From positions 1,436-7,196 of the forward strand of contig DCGA01000169.1 in NCBI GenBank assembly GCA_002314465.1: DNA of 5,761 bases, given 5' to 3'. The notes below the pieces were generated by a model, which saw only the letters and a program-made list of their open reading frames with translations, was not told the DNA's origin and did no database searches. Made by a program: the position numbers and the translations under genes. Of this stretch, positions 1 to 5,761 are shown one piece after another (position 1 is the stretch's first letter; the number at the start of each line of letters is the position of its first letter). Origin of the DNA: a bacterium UBA1790 (GTDB taxonomy: Bacteria > Bacteroidota > Bacteroidia > Bacteroidales > Muribaculaceae).

Positions 1-452
1 TTCTCGCCGCCCGAGAAGCCCTCGTTCACCGCACGCGATGCGAGTTTGTTGTCGAGTTCGACGATGGCACGTTTCTCGCGCATGAGTTTCAGGAAGTCGC
101 TTGCGCTGAGGGGTTCTTGCCCGAAGTACTTGCGCTTCTCGTTAATGGCTGCGCGCATGAAGTTCACCATCGATACGCCGGGGATTTCAACGGGATACTG
201 GAAGCTCAGGAACAAGCCCTCGTGGGCACGGTCCTCGGGCGACAGAGCCAACAGGTCCTTGCCGCCGAAGGTTACCTCACCGTCGGTTACTGTAAAGGCG
301 GGATGGCCTGTGAGTACCGAACTGAGAGTACTCTTGCCCGAACCGTTGGGGCCCATGATGGCGTGTACCTCGCCGGGACGCACTGTGAGGTTTACTCCCT
401 TTAATATCTCTTTGCCTTCGATAGAGGCGTGAAGATTCTTAATACTAAGCAT
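1..452 (-). CDS. sufC: SufC, Fe-S cluster assembly ABC-type ATPase (3' end cut by window edge)
   Basis: SufC is the cytoplasmic ATPase of the SUF system; it binds SufB and SufD and drives the rearrangement of the SufBCD scaffold on which Fe-S clusters are built. The first 150 residues are present, read from the ATG at 452. They show the Walker A motif GPNGSGKST (residues 34-42), the Q-loop glutamine in LSFQYP (Q85) and the start of the ABC signature, FSGGE (146-150), exactly at the window edge. Walker B, D-loop and H-loop, about 100 residues of the usual 250, lie outside. The start MLSIKNLHA is the standard SufC N-terminus. No Shine-Dalgarno sequence is visible, as is common in Bacteroidota. 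The gene is downstream of sufB on the same strand, with a small unrelated gene between them. I see no convincing promoter of its own, so it is probably transcribed from the sufB promoter. Identification is strong. Confidence 0.95.
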   Translation of the reverse strand, partial: MLSIKNLHASIEGKEILKGVNLTVRPGEVHAIMGPNGSGKSTLSSVLTGHPAFTVTDGEVTFGGKDLLALSPEDRAHEGLFLSFQYPVEIPGVSMVNFMRAAINEKRKYFGQEPLSASDFLKLMREKRAIVELDNKLASRAVNEGFSGGE

Positions 453-488
453 AATGTATGTTTTGTTGTAGTGTTTGCAATAATAATA

Positions 489-507
489 TTTTTTGACTAA
501 AAGAACA
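489..507 (+). repeat. Left arm of 19-bp inverted repeat flanking the GxxExxY gene
   Basis: TTTTTTGACTAAAAGAACA on the plus strand, beginning 11 bases beyond the stop codon of the GxxExxY gene. Its exact reverse complement is at 938-956. Both arms point inward, as terminal inverted repeats of a transposable unit would. The core GACTAAAAGAACA is not low complexity, so the match is unlikely to be chance. Confidence 0.8.
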
Positions 508-517
508 TAAAAACAAA

Positions 518-913
518 TTATTTATTCTTGCTGTAATTTGGGTTATATGTTCTGAATTTTCTTTTTATTTCAATTTTTGCTTCGTTGCCAAAGTTAACAA
601 TTAGTCCGTGGTCGATTCCTGTAGTGGAAAGGTAATTGACTAATTGTAACTCGTGCGCTGTACTAATGGATTTTACCGCCTTGATTTCAAGTATAATCGA
701 GTTTTCGACAACAATATCGGCGACATATTCGCCCACAAGTTGCCCCCGATATCTCACGTCAAGGCTTTTTTGGCTCTCTGCTTTAACCCCGTAAAATGCG
801 AGTTCTACCATGAGTGCGTTTTCATACACTTTCTCCAAATAACCCGGAGCAAGTGAATTGTGCACGGTATAAGCGCATGTGACAATTTGCTTGATTAATG
901 CCTCGATATCCAT
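518..913 (-). CDS. GxxExxY family protein (PD-(D/E)XK nuclease-like fold)
   Basis: 131-residue protein of the GxxExxY family (TIGR04256/PF13366 type), which is widespread in Bacteroidota, often in several copies per genome, and has no established cellular role. The name motif is G24-Y-L-E27-K-V-Y30 in the N-terminal helical part. A PD-(D/E)XK-like active-site pattern follows: D66 in VADIVV, then E76-I-K78 in ILEIKAV, then Q90 in ELQLVNYL. All expected residues are present, so the protein looks intact; nuclease activity is inferred, not known. The ATG at 913 gives the usual family start (MDIEALIKQIV...). The frame extends to a TTG at 952, but that lies inside the flanking repeat and adds an unconserved basic leader. 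Length is normal for the family. The gene is co-directional with sufB and sufC but functionally unrelated as far as known, and sits inside inverted repeats. Confidence 0.85.
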   Translation of the reverse strand: MDIEALIKQIVTCAYTVHNSLAPGYLEKVYENALMVELAFYGVKAESQKSLDVRYRGQLVGEYVADIVVENSIILEIKAVKSISTAHELQLVNYLSTTGIDHGLIVNFGNEAKIEIKRKFRTYNPNYSKNK

Positions 914-921
914 TTGTAAAA

Positions 922-953
922 AAGAAATATGTCTTTTTGTTCTTTTAGTCAAA
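922..953 (-). promoter_or_regulatory. Possible weak promoter for the GxxExxY gene, using the repeat arm as -33 box
   Basis: On the minus strand, TTTG (953-950) lies inside the right repeat arm. It is followed after 20 bases by TATTTCTT (929-922), which matches four of six defined positions of TAnnTTTG. The spacing fits the Bacteroides sigma factor. The -7 element would leave almost no leader before the ATG at 913, so this is a tentative call. Confidence 0.25.
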
Positions 954-956
954 AAA
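938..956 (-). repeat. Right arm of 19-bp inverted repeat flanking the GxxExxY gene
   Basis: Reads TTTTTTGACTAAAAGAACA on the minus strand, identical to 489-507 on the plus strand. It lies 24 bases upstream of the GxxExxY ATG and 8 bases beyond the sufB stop codon. One extra T on this side makes the poly-T run seven instead of six. Confidence 0.8.
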
Positions 957-964
957 ATAAAAAA

Positions 965-2449
965 TTAGCCGATGGAGCCTTCGAGCGATACGCTGAGGAG
1001 TTTCTGTGCCTCGACGGCAAACTCCATGGGGAGCTTTGCCATCACCTCCTTGGCATAGCCGTTCACGATGAGTCCCACCGCATCCTCAGTGCTTATGCCG
1101 CGCTGGTTGCAGTAGAAAATCTGGTCCTCGTTGATCTTGCTGGTGGTAGCCTCGTGCTCCACTACCGACGAGTCGTTGCCCACTTCAATCACGGGGAAGG
1201 TGTGGGCCCCGCTGGTGTCGCTTAGCAGCAGGCTGTCGCACTGTGTGTAGTTGCGGCAACCGGTAGCCTTGGGAGCAACCTTTACCATACCGCGGTAACT
1301 GTTCTGACTGTGTCCGGCGCTGATGCCCTTGCTCACGATGGTACTGCTCGAGTTGCGGCCCAGGTGAATCATCTTGGTGCCGGTGTCGGCCTGCTGGTAG
1401 TTGCGGGTGAGAGCTACGCTGTAGAACTCGCCTACGCTGTTGTCGCCCTTGAGGATACAGCTGGGGTACTTCCACGTGATGGCGCTACCGGTCTCCACCT
1501 GTGTCCACGACAACTTGCTGTGGTCGCCGCGGCACAGGCCGCGCTTGGTCACGAGGTTATAGATACCGCCGTTGCCGTCCTTGTCGCCCGGATACCAGTT
1601 CTGAACGGTGCTGTATTTCACCTCGGCACGGTCTTCGACGATAATCTCGACGATGGCGGCGTGCAGCTGGTTCTCGTCGCGCATGGGGGCGGTGCAGCCC
1701 TCCAGGTATGATACATAGGCATCGTCGTCGGCAACGATGAGTGTGCGCTCAAACTGGCCCGTCTGTGCCGCATTGATGCGGAAGTAGGTCGACAGTTCCA
1801 TGGGGCAGCGCACTCCCTTGGGAATATAAACGAACGAACCATCGCTGAACACTGCTGTATTGAGCGCAGCATAGAAGTTGTCGGTATAGGGAACTACCTT
1901 ACCCAGGTACTTCTTGATAAGGTCGGGATAGTCCTTGACAGCCTCGCTTATTGAGCAGAAGATTACACCCAGTTCGGCGAGTTTGTCGCGATAGGTAGTG
2001 TGAACGCTAACGCTGTCCATGACGGCGTCAACGGCCATTCCGCTCAGCCTCATCTGCTCCTCCAGGGGGATGCCCAGTTTGTCGAAGGTTTTCTTGAGTT
2101 CGGGGTCAATCTCGCCGTCTTTCTCGGGATCCTTCTTGCGCGGAGCAGCATAGTAGCTGATGTCCTGGAAGTCTATCTCGGGCATGTCGATGTGCCCCCA
2201 GGTGGGTTGCTTGAGCGTGAGCCAGTGGGCATAGGCCTTGAGACGCATGTCGAGCAGCCACTCGGGCTCGTTCTTCAGTGCCGAGATTTGCCTCACCACA
2301 TCCTCGTTAAGGCCCTTGGGAATAACGTTGGTCTCGATGTCGGTGACGAAACCATACTTGTATTCCTCGGTGGTTGCCTGACTGATAATCTGGCTTTCGG
2401 CTTCTTTTTTATTTTGTTCTGTTTTCATTTTCGGTGTTGATGTTGCCAT
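965..2449 (-). CDS. sufB: SufB, Fe-S cluster assembly scaffold protein
   Basis: SufB is the scaffold subunit of the cytoplasmic SufBC2D complex, where sulfur and iron are assembled into nascent Fe-S clusters. The 494-residue protein has the typical SufB layout: N-terminal helical region with [12 protein letters not shown] and [12 protein letters not shown], a central beta-helix, and a conserved C-terminus ending [19 protein letters not shown]. The residues equivalent to E. coli Cys405 and Glu434, which are needed for cluster assembly, are present as C404 (in YTQCDS) and E433 (in [10 protein letters not shown]). Length matches the E. coli protein. I chose the ATG at 2449: a -7 promoter element at 2469-2476 lies just upstream and excludes the GTG at 2491 that extends the frame. 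The ATG at 2428 is another possible start, since the first residues are not conserved. It is the first gene of the visible suf cluster; sufC follows after the inserted GxxExxY gene. Confidence 0.95.
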   Translation of the reverse strand: MATSTPKMKTEQNKKEAESQIISQATTEEYKYGFVTDIETNVIPKGLNEDVVRQISALKNEPEWLLDMRLKAYAHWLTLKQPTWGHIDMPEIDFQDISYYAAPRKKDPEKDGEIDPELKKTFDKLGIPLEEQMRLSGMAVDAVMDSVSVHTTYRDKLAELGVIFCSISEAVKDYPDLIKKYLGKVVPYTDNFYAALNTAVFSDGSFVYIPKGVRCPMELSTYFRINAAQTGQFERTLIVADDDAYVSYLEGCTAPMRDENQLHAAIVEIIVEDRAEVKYSTVQNWYPGDKDGNGGIYNLVTKRGLCRGDHSKLSWTQVETGSAITWKYPSCILKGDNSVGEFYSVALTRNYQQADTGTKMIHLGRNSSSTIVSKGISAGHSQNSYRGMVKVAPKATGCRNYTQCDSLLLSDTSGAHTFPVIEVGNDSSVVEHEATTSKINEDQIFYCNQRGISTEDAVGLIVNGYAKEVMAKLPMEFAVEAQKLLSVSLEGSIG

Positions 2450-2468
2450 GAGAGACAATTTCAAACTG

Positions 2469-2476
2469 CAAAGATA
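2469..2476 (-). promoter_or_regulatory. sufB promoter, -7 element TATCTTTG
   Basis: TATCTTTG on the minus strand is a perfect match to the Bacteroidota -7 consensus TAnnTTTG. It would start transcription roughly 10-15 bases before the ATG at 2449. No good TTTG -33 box is found at 19-21 bases upstream, so the promoter may be weak or activator-dependent. Confidence 0.6.
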
Positions 2477-2686
2477 CCCAATTTTCTGCACATTTTAGCC
2501 ATTATTCCACATTTATTTTTCGCGCGCGTTGTGCGTGACTCGTGTTGGGACGGGTAGCCGGTGTTCAAAACCGCTCATAAACAGGTTAAAATTATCTCAA
2601 CATGATACTATTCTTGCCGTTTAATTGCATTTGGGGTACAAAACAGCAAACAGGGTAGGGTAGAATGTAGTTATGTTGTGCAAATT
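2477..2686. other. Divergent intergenic region between sufB and the AraC gene
   Basis: About 210 bases between the two promoter elements, with no open frame that looks coding and no RNA gene that I recognise. It has a short GC-rich patch (about 2521-2567, including CGCGCGCG) and is otherwise AT-rich. It presumably carries the control regions of the two divergent transcripts; I see no strong repeat in it. Confidence 0.5.
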
Positions 2687-2718
2687 CTTGCAGTTTTAAG
2701 AAAAAAGGTTTAACTTTG
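2687..2718 (+). promoter_or_regulatory. Promoter of the AraC-family gene (CTTG-N20-TAACTTTG)
   Basis: A perfect -7 element TAACTTTG at 2711-2718 is preceded, after a 20-base spacer, by CTTG at 2687-2690 as a -33 box. Spacing and sequence fit the Bacteroidota housekeeping promoter. It predicts a leader of about 60 bases before the ATG at 2786. A small palindrome, TGCAA-ATTC-TTGCA (2679-2692), overlaps the -33 box and could be an operator. Confidence 0.7.
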
Positions 2719-2785
2719 CATCAACCTTGAAAATAAAGTGCTTTTAACCGCATTATTACATAACCTATAACTTAAGAACTCAACT

Positions 2786-3661
2786 ATGGGAAAACTTATC
2801 ATAGAGATTCCACCCATCAGTGGCAAAGACTGTTACTACATGCAGGAGCGCTACAAACCGTGCTTCAACTACCCGTTGCATAAGCACGATGCCTTTGAGC
2901 TCAACTTTGTGGAGCATTGTGCCGGCGCACGCCGCATCGTGGGCGACAATATTGAGGTACTGGGCGACTATGACCTTGCGTTTATAGGCTGCAACCTGGA
3001 GCACGTGTGGGAGCAGAGCGACTGCAAAACGGGCTCGATACATGAGATTACCATACAGATGCCTAACGATCTCTTTGACGAGCGCTGGCTCAACAGGCGT
3101 ATCATGCAGCCTGTCAAGGATATGTTTGAGGCAGCACAGGTGGGAATTGCCTTCGGGATGAAGGCTATAATGACCGTTTATGATCGCTTGACGTCTATCG
3201 TAAATAGCGAACCCACGTTTCAGACTATGCAGATTATGCAGGGTATCATCTACGACCTTGCTACATCGGGCGACTACCATTGCCTCGCTTCTTCACATTA
3301 TTCTCACACCGATGTACCCGTTACCAGCCGACGCATACAGGTCATCAAGGATTACATCGACAGCCACTACCAGGAGGAGGTGAGAATGGAGACTCTTTCG
3401 GGCCTCGTAAACATGACTCCCAACGCTCTGAGCCGATTCTTCAAGCAACGCACTAACCGCTCCATTTCCAATTATATAAACGATGTGCGCATAGGCCAGG
3501 CGACGCTGCTCTTGGTCGATAGTACGATGACCGTTGTAGAGATTAGTTACAAGTGCGGATTCAACTCCATTTCCAACTTTAACCGCACCTTCAAGAGCGT
3601 GAAGGGCGTCACTCCCACCGAGTTCAGGGAGAGCTACAAAAAGAACGCATATTTGATGTAA
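2786..3661 (+). CDS. AraC-family transcriptional regulator
   Basis: 291-residue cytoplasmic DNA-binding regulator. The N-terminal half resembles the cupin-like ligand-binding domain of AraC proteins, with HKHDAFELNFV (H32 and H34) at the usual place near the first strands. The C-terminal HTH_18 domain spans about residues 181-281 with two helix-turn-helix motifs. The first is around METLSGLVNMTPNALSRFFK; the second is in the family signature region 250-281, including EISYKCGFNSISNFNRTFK and the ending GVTPTEFR. Length is normal and nothing looks broken. It lies 190 bases upstream of, and co-directional with, the GH94 phosphorylase gene. The paired 21-bp-spaced half-sites in between are what an AraC dimer would bind, so it probably activates that gene in response to cellobiose or a related sugar. 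The ligand is inference. It has its own promoter (2687-2718). Confidence 0.92.
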   Translation: MGKLIIEIPPISGKDCYYMQERYKPCFNYPLHKHDAFELNFVEHCAGARRIVGDNIEVLGDYDLAFIGCNLEHVWEQSDCKTGSIHEITIQMPNDLFDERWLNRRIMQPVKDMFEAAQVGIAFGMKAIMTVYDRLTSIVNSEPTFQTMQIMQGIIYDLATSGDYHCLASSHYSHTDVPVTSRRIQVIKDYIDSHYQEEVRMETLSGLVNMTPNALSRFFKQRTNRSISNYINDVRIGQATLLLVDSTMTVVEISYKCGFNSISNFNRTFKSVKGVTPTEFRESYKKNAYLM

Positions 3662-3687
3662 AAATCAATGCTTTAAGAGTAAGGGTA

Positions 3688-3775
3688 TTACACAATTCTA
3701 TCCAAACCATACACAATTATTTCCTCGCGCAATATAGTTGCTAATTTTGTGTCAATTTTGGATAGAATTGTGTAA
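3688..3775. promoter_or_regulatory. Candidate AraC operator: perfect 19-bp inverted repeat with internal 21-bp-spaced half-sites
   Basis: TTACACAATTCTATCCAAA (3688-3706) is repeated as its exact reverse complement at 3757-3775, with 50 bases between. Inside, ACACAATT at 3690-3697 recurs at 3711-3718, 21 bp later in direct orientation. On the right, AATTGTGT (3766-3773) is matched 21 bp earlier by a variant ending in TTTTGTGT (3745-3752). Thus there are two direct-repeat pairs, each with two-helical-turn spacing, facing each other. AraC-type dimers classically bind direct half-sites 21 bp apart. The right arm ends 21 bases before the -7 box of the phosphorylase gene, which suits an activator touching RNA polymerase. 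The outer pair could also support a DNA loop. Confidence 0.65.
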
Positions 3776-3796
3776 GGTGCTGCAGTCTTTTATTCA

Positions 3797-3804
3797 TAAC
3801 TTTG
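3797..3804 (+). promoter_or_regulatory. Cellobiose phosphorylase promoter, -7 element TAACTTTG
   Basis: Perfect TAnnTTTG match, identical to the -7 box of the upstream AraC gene. The -33 position (about 3773-3776, TAAG) lacks TTTG, and the operator arm ends there. This predicts an activator-dependent promoter with a leader of about 40 bases before the ATG at 3852. Confidence 0.65.
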
Positions 3805-3851
3805 CCGATGTAAACTGATTAATAGCATTTATACCTAACAAAAACTTAGAT

Positions 3852-5756
3852 ATGGCTAACAAACCTTACGGTTTCTTTGATGACTCATCAAGGGAATTTG
3901 TAATCACTAATCCGGCAACTCCGTTTCCTTGGATAAACTACCTTGGCAATGAGGAATTTTTCTCGCTGATAAGCAATACAGCGGGCGGTTATTCTTTTTA
4001 CAAGGATGCAAAGTTTCGCCGTTTGACTCGTTATCGCTATAACGGCGTCCCCATGGACAATGGTGGTAAGTATTTCTACATAAACGACGGCGGCACCGTG
4101 TGGAGTCCCGGTTGGAAACCCTGCAAGACTGCTCTCGACAGTTATGAGTGCCGTCATGGCATGGGCTATACCCGCATCACAGGCAGCAAGAACGGCATTG
4201 AGGCTTCGGCGCTCTTCTTCGTTCCCCTGCACACATGGGCCGAGGTACAGAAGGTTACATTGCGCAATCTGGGCAATGAGGCTCGCACCGTTAAGCTTTT
4301 CTCATTTGTAGAGTGGTGTCTGTGGAACGCACAGACCGACATGGAGAACTTCCAGCGCAACCTCTCTACCGGCGAAATAGAACTCGAGAAGAACGATGCT
4401 TTCACAGCCGTTTACCACAAGACCGAGTACCGCGAGCGCCGCAATCACTATGCAGTATATTCTGTTAACGTTCCTGTAGACAGCTTTGACACAAGCAGAG
4501 ATGCCTTCCTTGGTGCTTACAGAGACGCCAGCAATCCTGTTGCAATTGAAAACGGCAAGTGCTCAAATTCTATTGCAAGTGGATGGTATCCAATTGCATC
4601 TCATCAGCTTACAGTTGATTTGGCAGCCGGCGAATCAAAGACCTTCGTTTTTGTACTTGGCTACTGCGAGAATCCACAGGATGAAAAGTGGGAATCAAAA
4701 GGAATCATCAATAAAAAACCTGCTGAAGCAATGATGGATCGTTTTGCTACAAACGAAGCAGTAGAAGCTGCTTTTGCTGATCTTAAAAAATCTTGGGATG
4801 GACTTCTTTCTCACTACACACTTGAAAGTAATGATGAAAAACTTAACCGTATGGTTAACATTTGGAATCCATACCAATGTATGGTTACTTTCAATATGTC
4901 AAGAAGTGCTTCTTATTTTGAATCTGGTATCGGTCGTGGTATGGGATTCAGAGATTCTAACCAAGATTTACTTGGATTCGTTCATCAAATTCCAGAACGT
5001 GCTAGAGAAAGAATCATCGATATTGCTTCAACTCAATTTGAAGATGGTAGTTGCTATCACCAATATCAACCACTTACTAAAAAAGGTAACAATGATATCG
5101 GTAGTGGATTCAATGATGACCCATTATGGCTCATTCTTGGAACAACTGCATATATTAAAGAATCAGGAGACTTTAGTATCTTAGATGAAATGGTACCTTA
5201 TGATAATGATGAAAGTAAAGCTCAGACTTTATTCCATCACTTAAAAGTATCATTAGATCATGTTACAAATAACCTTGGACCACACGGGCTTCCACTCATT
5301 GGACGTGCAGACTGGAATGACTGCTTAAACTTAAACTGTTTCTCTAACACACCAGGTGAATCATTCCAAACTACTGAAAATCAAGCAGGTGGTGTAGCAG
5401 AATCTGTCTTTATTGCTGGTATGTACGCAATGATCGGTAAAGAGTATGTAGCACTTTGTAACCAAATCGGTAAAGAAGATGAAGCTGCTCGTGCACAAGC
5501 AGAAGTAGATAAGATGGAACAAAATATCTTAACACATGGTTATGATGGAGAATGGTTCCTTCGTGCTTATGACTTCTATGGTAATAAAATCGGTAGTAAC
5601 GAAAATGAAGAAGGTAAAATCTTTATTGAATCTCAAGGCTTCTGCGTAATGGGTGGTGTTGGTGTAGAAACTGGCGAAGCTGAAAAAGCATTAGATTCTG
5701 TTAAAGATCGCTTAGATACAGAATATGGTATCGAAGCGATCTTTAACAGAATCTAA
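3852..5756 (+). CDS. Cellobiose phosphorylase, GH94 (3' part missing; apparent stop is probably an artefact)
   Basis: Cytoplasmic enzyme that splits cellobiose with phosphate into alpha-glucose 1-phosphate and glucose, saving ATP. No signal peptide is seen. The N-terminal beta-sandwich (about residues 1-290, [19 protein letters not shown]...) leads into the (alpha/alpha)6 barrel. Key residues align with Cellvibrio gilvus CBP numbering as I recall it: R351 in MSRSAS, R362 and D368 in [13 protein letters not shown]488 and the catalytic acid D490 in GRADWNDC. The family is about 810-820 residues; this frame stops at 634, before the phosphate-binding His and Thr-Gly of the C-terminal part. The last seven residues (EAIFNRI) and stop come from a reverse copy of upstream sequence, so genuine sequence probably ends near 5733. 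GC content falls from about 55% to about 33% between 4440 and 4700, and Arg codons shift from CGC to AGA/CGT. Cellodextrin phosphorylase is less likely because those proteins are longer. Confidence 0.88.
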   Translation: MANKPYGFFDDSSREFVITNPATPFPWINYLGNEEFFSLISNTAGGYSFYKDAKFRRLTRYRYNGVPMDNGGKYFYINDGGTVWSPGWKPCKTALDSYECRHGMGYTRITGSKNGIEASALFFVPLHTWAEVQKVTLRNLGNEARTVKLFSFVEWCLWNAQTDMENFQRNLSTGEIELEKNDAFTAVYHKTEYRERRNHYAVYSVNVPVDSFDTSRDAFLGAYRDASNPVAIENGKCSNSIASGWYPIASHQLTVDLAAGESKTFVFVLGYCENPQDEKWESKGIINKKPAEAMMDRFATNEAVEAAFADLKKSWDGLLSHYTLESNDEKLNRMVNIWNPYQCMVTFNMSRSASYFESGIGRGMGFRDSNQDLLGFVHQIPERARERIIDIASTQFEDGSCYHQYQPLTKKGNNDIGSGFNDDPLWLILGTTAYIKESGDFSILDEMVPYDNDESKAQTLFHHLKVSLDHVTNNLGPHGLPLIGRADWNDCLNLNCFSNTPGESFQTTENQAGGVAESVFIAGMYAMIGKEYVALCNQIGKEDEAARAQAEVDKMEQNILTHGYDGEWFLRAYDFYGNKIGSNENEEGKIFIESQGFCVMGGVGVETGEAEKALDSVKDRLDTEYGIEAIFNRI

Positions 5757-5761
5757 TGCTT
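5686..5761. repeat. Terminal hairpin: 28-bp perfect inverted repeat at the contig end (likely snap-back artefact)
   Basis: Bases 5686-5713 are the exact reverse complement of 5734-5761. After one mismatch (A5714 against G5733) pairing continues for five bases, GATAC (5715-5719) with GTATC (5728-5732), leaving an 8-base loop. The left arm is in-frame phosphorylase coding sequence; the right arm is its copy and runs exactly to the last base of the window. This is the expected product of a 3' end folding on the natural GATAC/GTATC pair and being extended. Confidence 0.85.

Larger units (their letters stand above)
489..956 (-). mobile_element. Putative 468-bp cassette: one GxxExxY gene between 19-bp inverted repeats, inserted between sufB and sufC
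   Basis: Seen: two perfect inward-facing 19-bp arms (489-507 and 938-956) enclose a single small gene and nothing else. The unit is AT-rich and lies between sufB and sufC. Known: in Bacteroidota these two genes are normally consecutive. Inferred: removing 489-956 would leave sufB and sufC about 45 bases apart, an ordinary operon spacing, so the unit looks like an insertion. It encodes no transposase, so it would have to be mobilised in trans, like a MITE. A TA dinucleotide sits outside each end (487-488 and 958-959), but in such AT-rich flanks it is weak evidence for a target duplication. Alternatively the arms could be paired regulatory sites around the gene. Confidence 0.45.

Noticed and set aside
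46..432. Plus-strand open frames opposite sufC and sufB (also 929-1225, 1310-1711, 2000-2440)
   Set aside because: They are antisense shadows of strongly conserved genes, with no family resemblance of their own.
914..952. Upstream extension of the GxxExxY protein to a TTG at 952
   Set aside because: The TTG lies in the inverted repeat, and the family normally starts at the MDIEALIK-type residue encoded at 913.
2450..2491. Upstream extension of SufB to a GTG at 2491
   Set aside because: It would put the perfect -7 promoter element inside the coding sequence and adds 14 residues not typical of SufB.
3688..3775. Inverted repeat as a rho-independent terminator of the AraC gene
   Set aside because: The loop is 50 bases, the stem is AT-rich and no T-run follows; internal 21-bp half-site spacing and promoter proximity fit an operator better.
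4774..5184. 136-codon open frame within the phosphorylase gene in another frame
   Set aside because: It is an out-of-frame shadow in the AT-rich part of a gene whose own frame carries all GH94 motifs.
5686..5761. Terminal hairpin as a transcription terminator
   Set aside because: The left arm is in-frame catalytic-domain coding sequence, there is no T-run, and the right arm ends exactly at the window edge; a snap-back copy explains it better.
1..5761. CRISPR arrays, tRNA or rRNA genes, defence systems
   Set aside because: No regularly spaced repeats, no RNA gene sequences and no recognisable defence genes were seen; the GxxExxY gene alone is not evidence of a defence system.

Overview
The window looks like the end of a Bacteroidales (gut Bacteroides/Prevotella-type) contig. 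Three genes have a match to the phylum's -7 promoter element TAnnTTTG upstream (TATCTTTG before sufB, TAACTTTG before the AraC gene and before the phosphorylase gene). Start codons lack clear Shine-Dalgarno sequences, and the SUF iron-sulfur genes are of the expected type. The assignment rests on these signals and on protein family recognition, not on a database search.

Left half (1-2449, minus strand): sufB is followed by a small GxxExxY-family gene (PD-(D/E)XK nuclease-like fold) and then sufC, which runs off the left edge. SufB and SufC are partners in the SUF Fe-S cluster assembly machine and their genes are normally adjacent. Here they are separated by a 468-bp unit (489-956) that contains only the GxxExxY gene and is bounded by perfect 19-bp inverted repeats. 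This looks like a small inserted cassette. A divergent intergenic region (2450-2785) holds the sufB promoter and the promoter of the next gene.

Right half (2786-5761, plus strand): an AraC-family regulator precedes a GH94 cellobiose phosphorylase gene. The 190-bp gap between them carries a perfect 19-bp inverted repeat. Each arm is the outer member of a pair of ACACAA-type half-sites spaced 21 bp, with the last arm ending where a -33 box would be expected. This is a convincing candidate operator for the adjacent AraC regulator. The likely circuit is that a sugar-responsive AraC protein switches on phosphorolysis of cellobiose to glucose 1-phosphate and glucose.

Two cautions apply to the phosphorylase gene. 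GC content falls in steps along it (about 55% before 4440, mid-40s to 4680, about 30-38% afterwards), with a change of codon usage. This suggests a mosaic gene or a chimeric assembly. The last 76 bases form a near-perfect hairpin (28-bp perfect arms, 8-nt loop) whose right arm is a reverse copy of the coding sequence just upstream. The apparent stop codon therefore lies in what is most likely a snap-back artefact at the contig end, and the real gene should continue for roughly 185 more codons.
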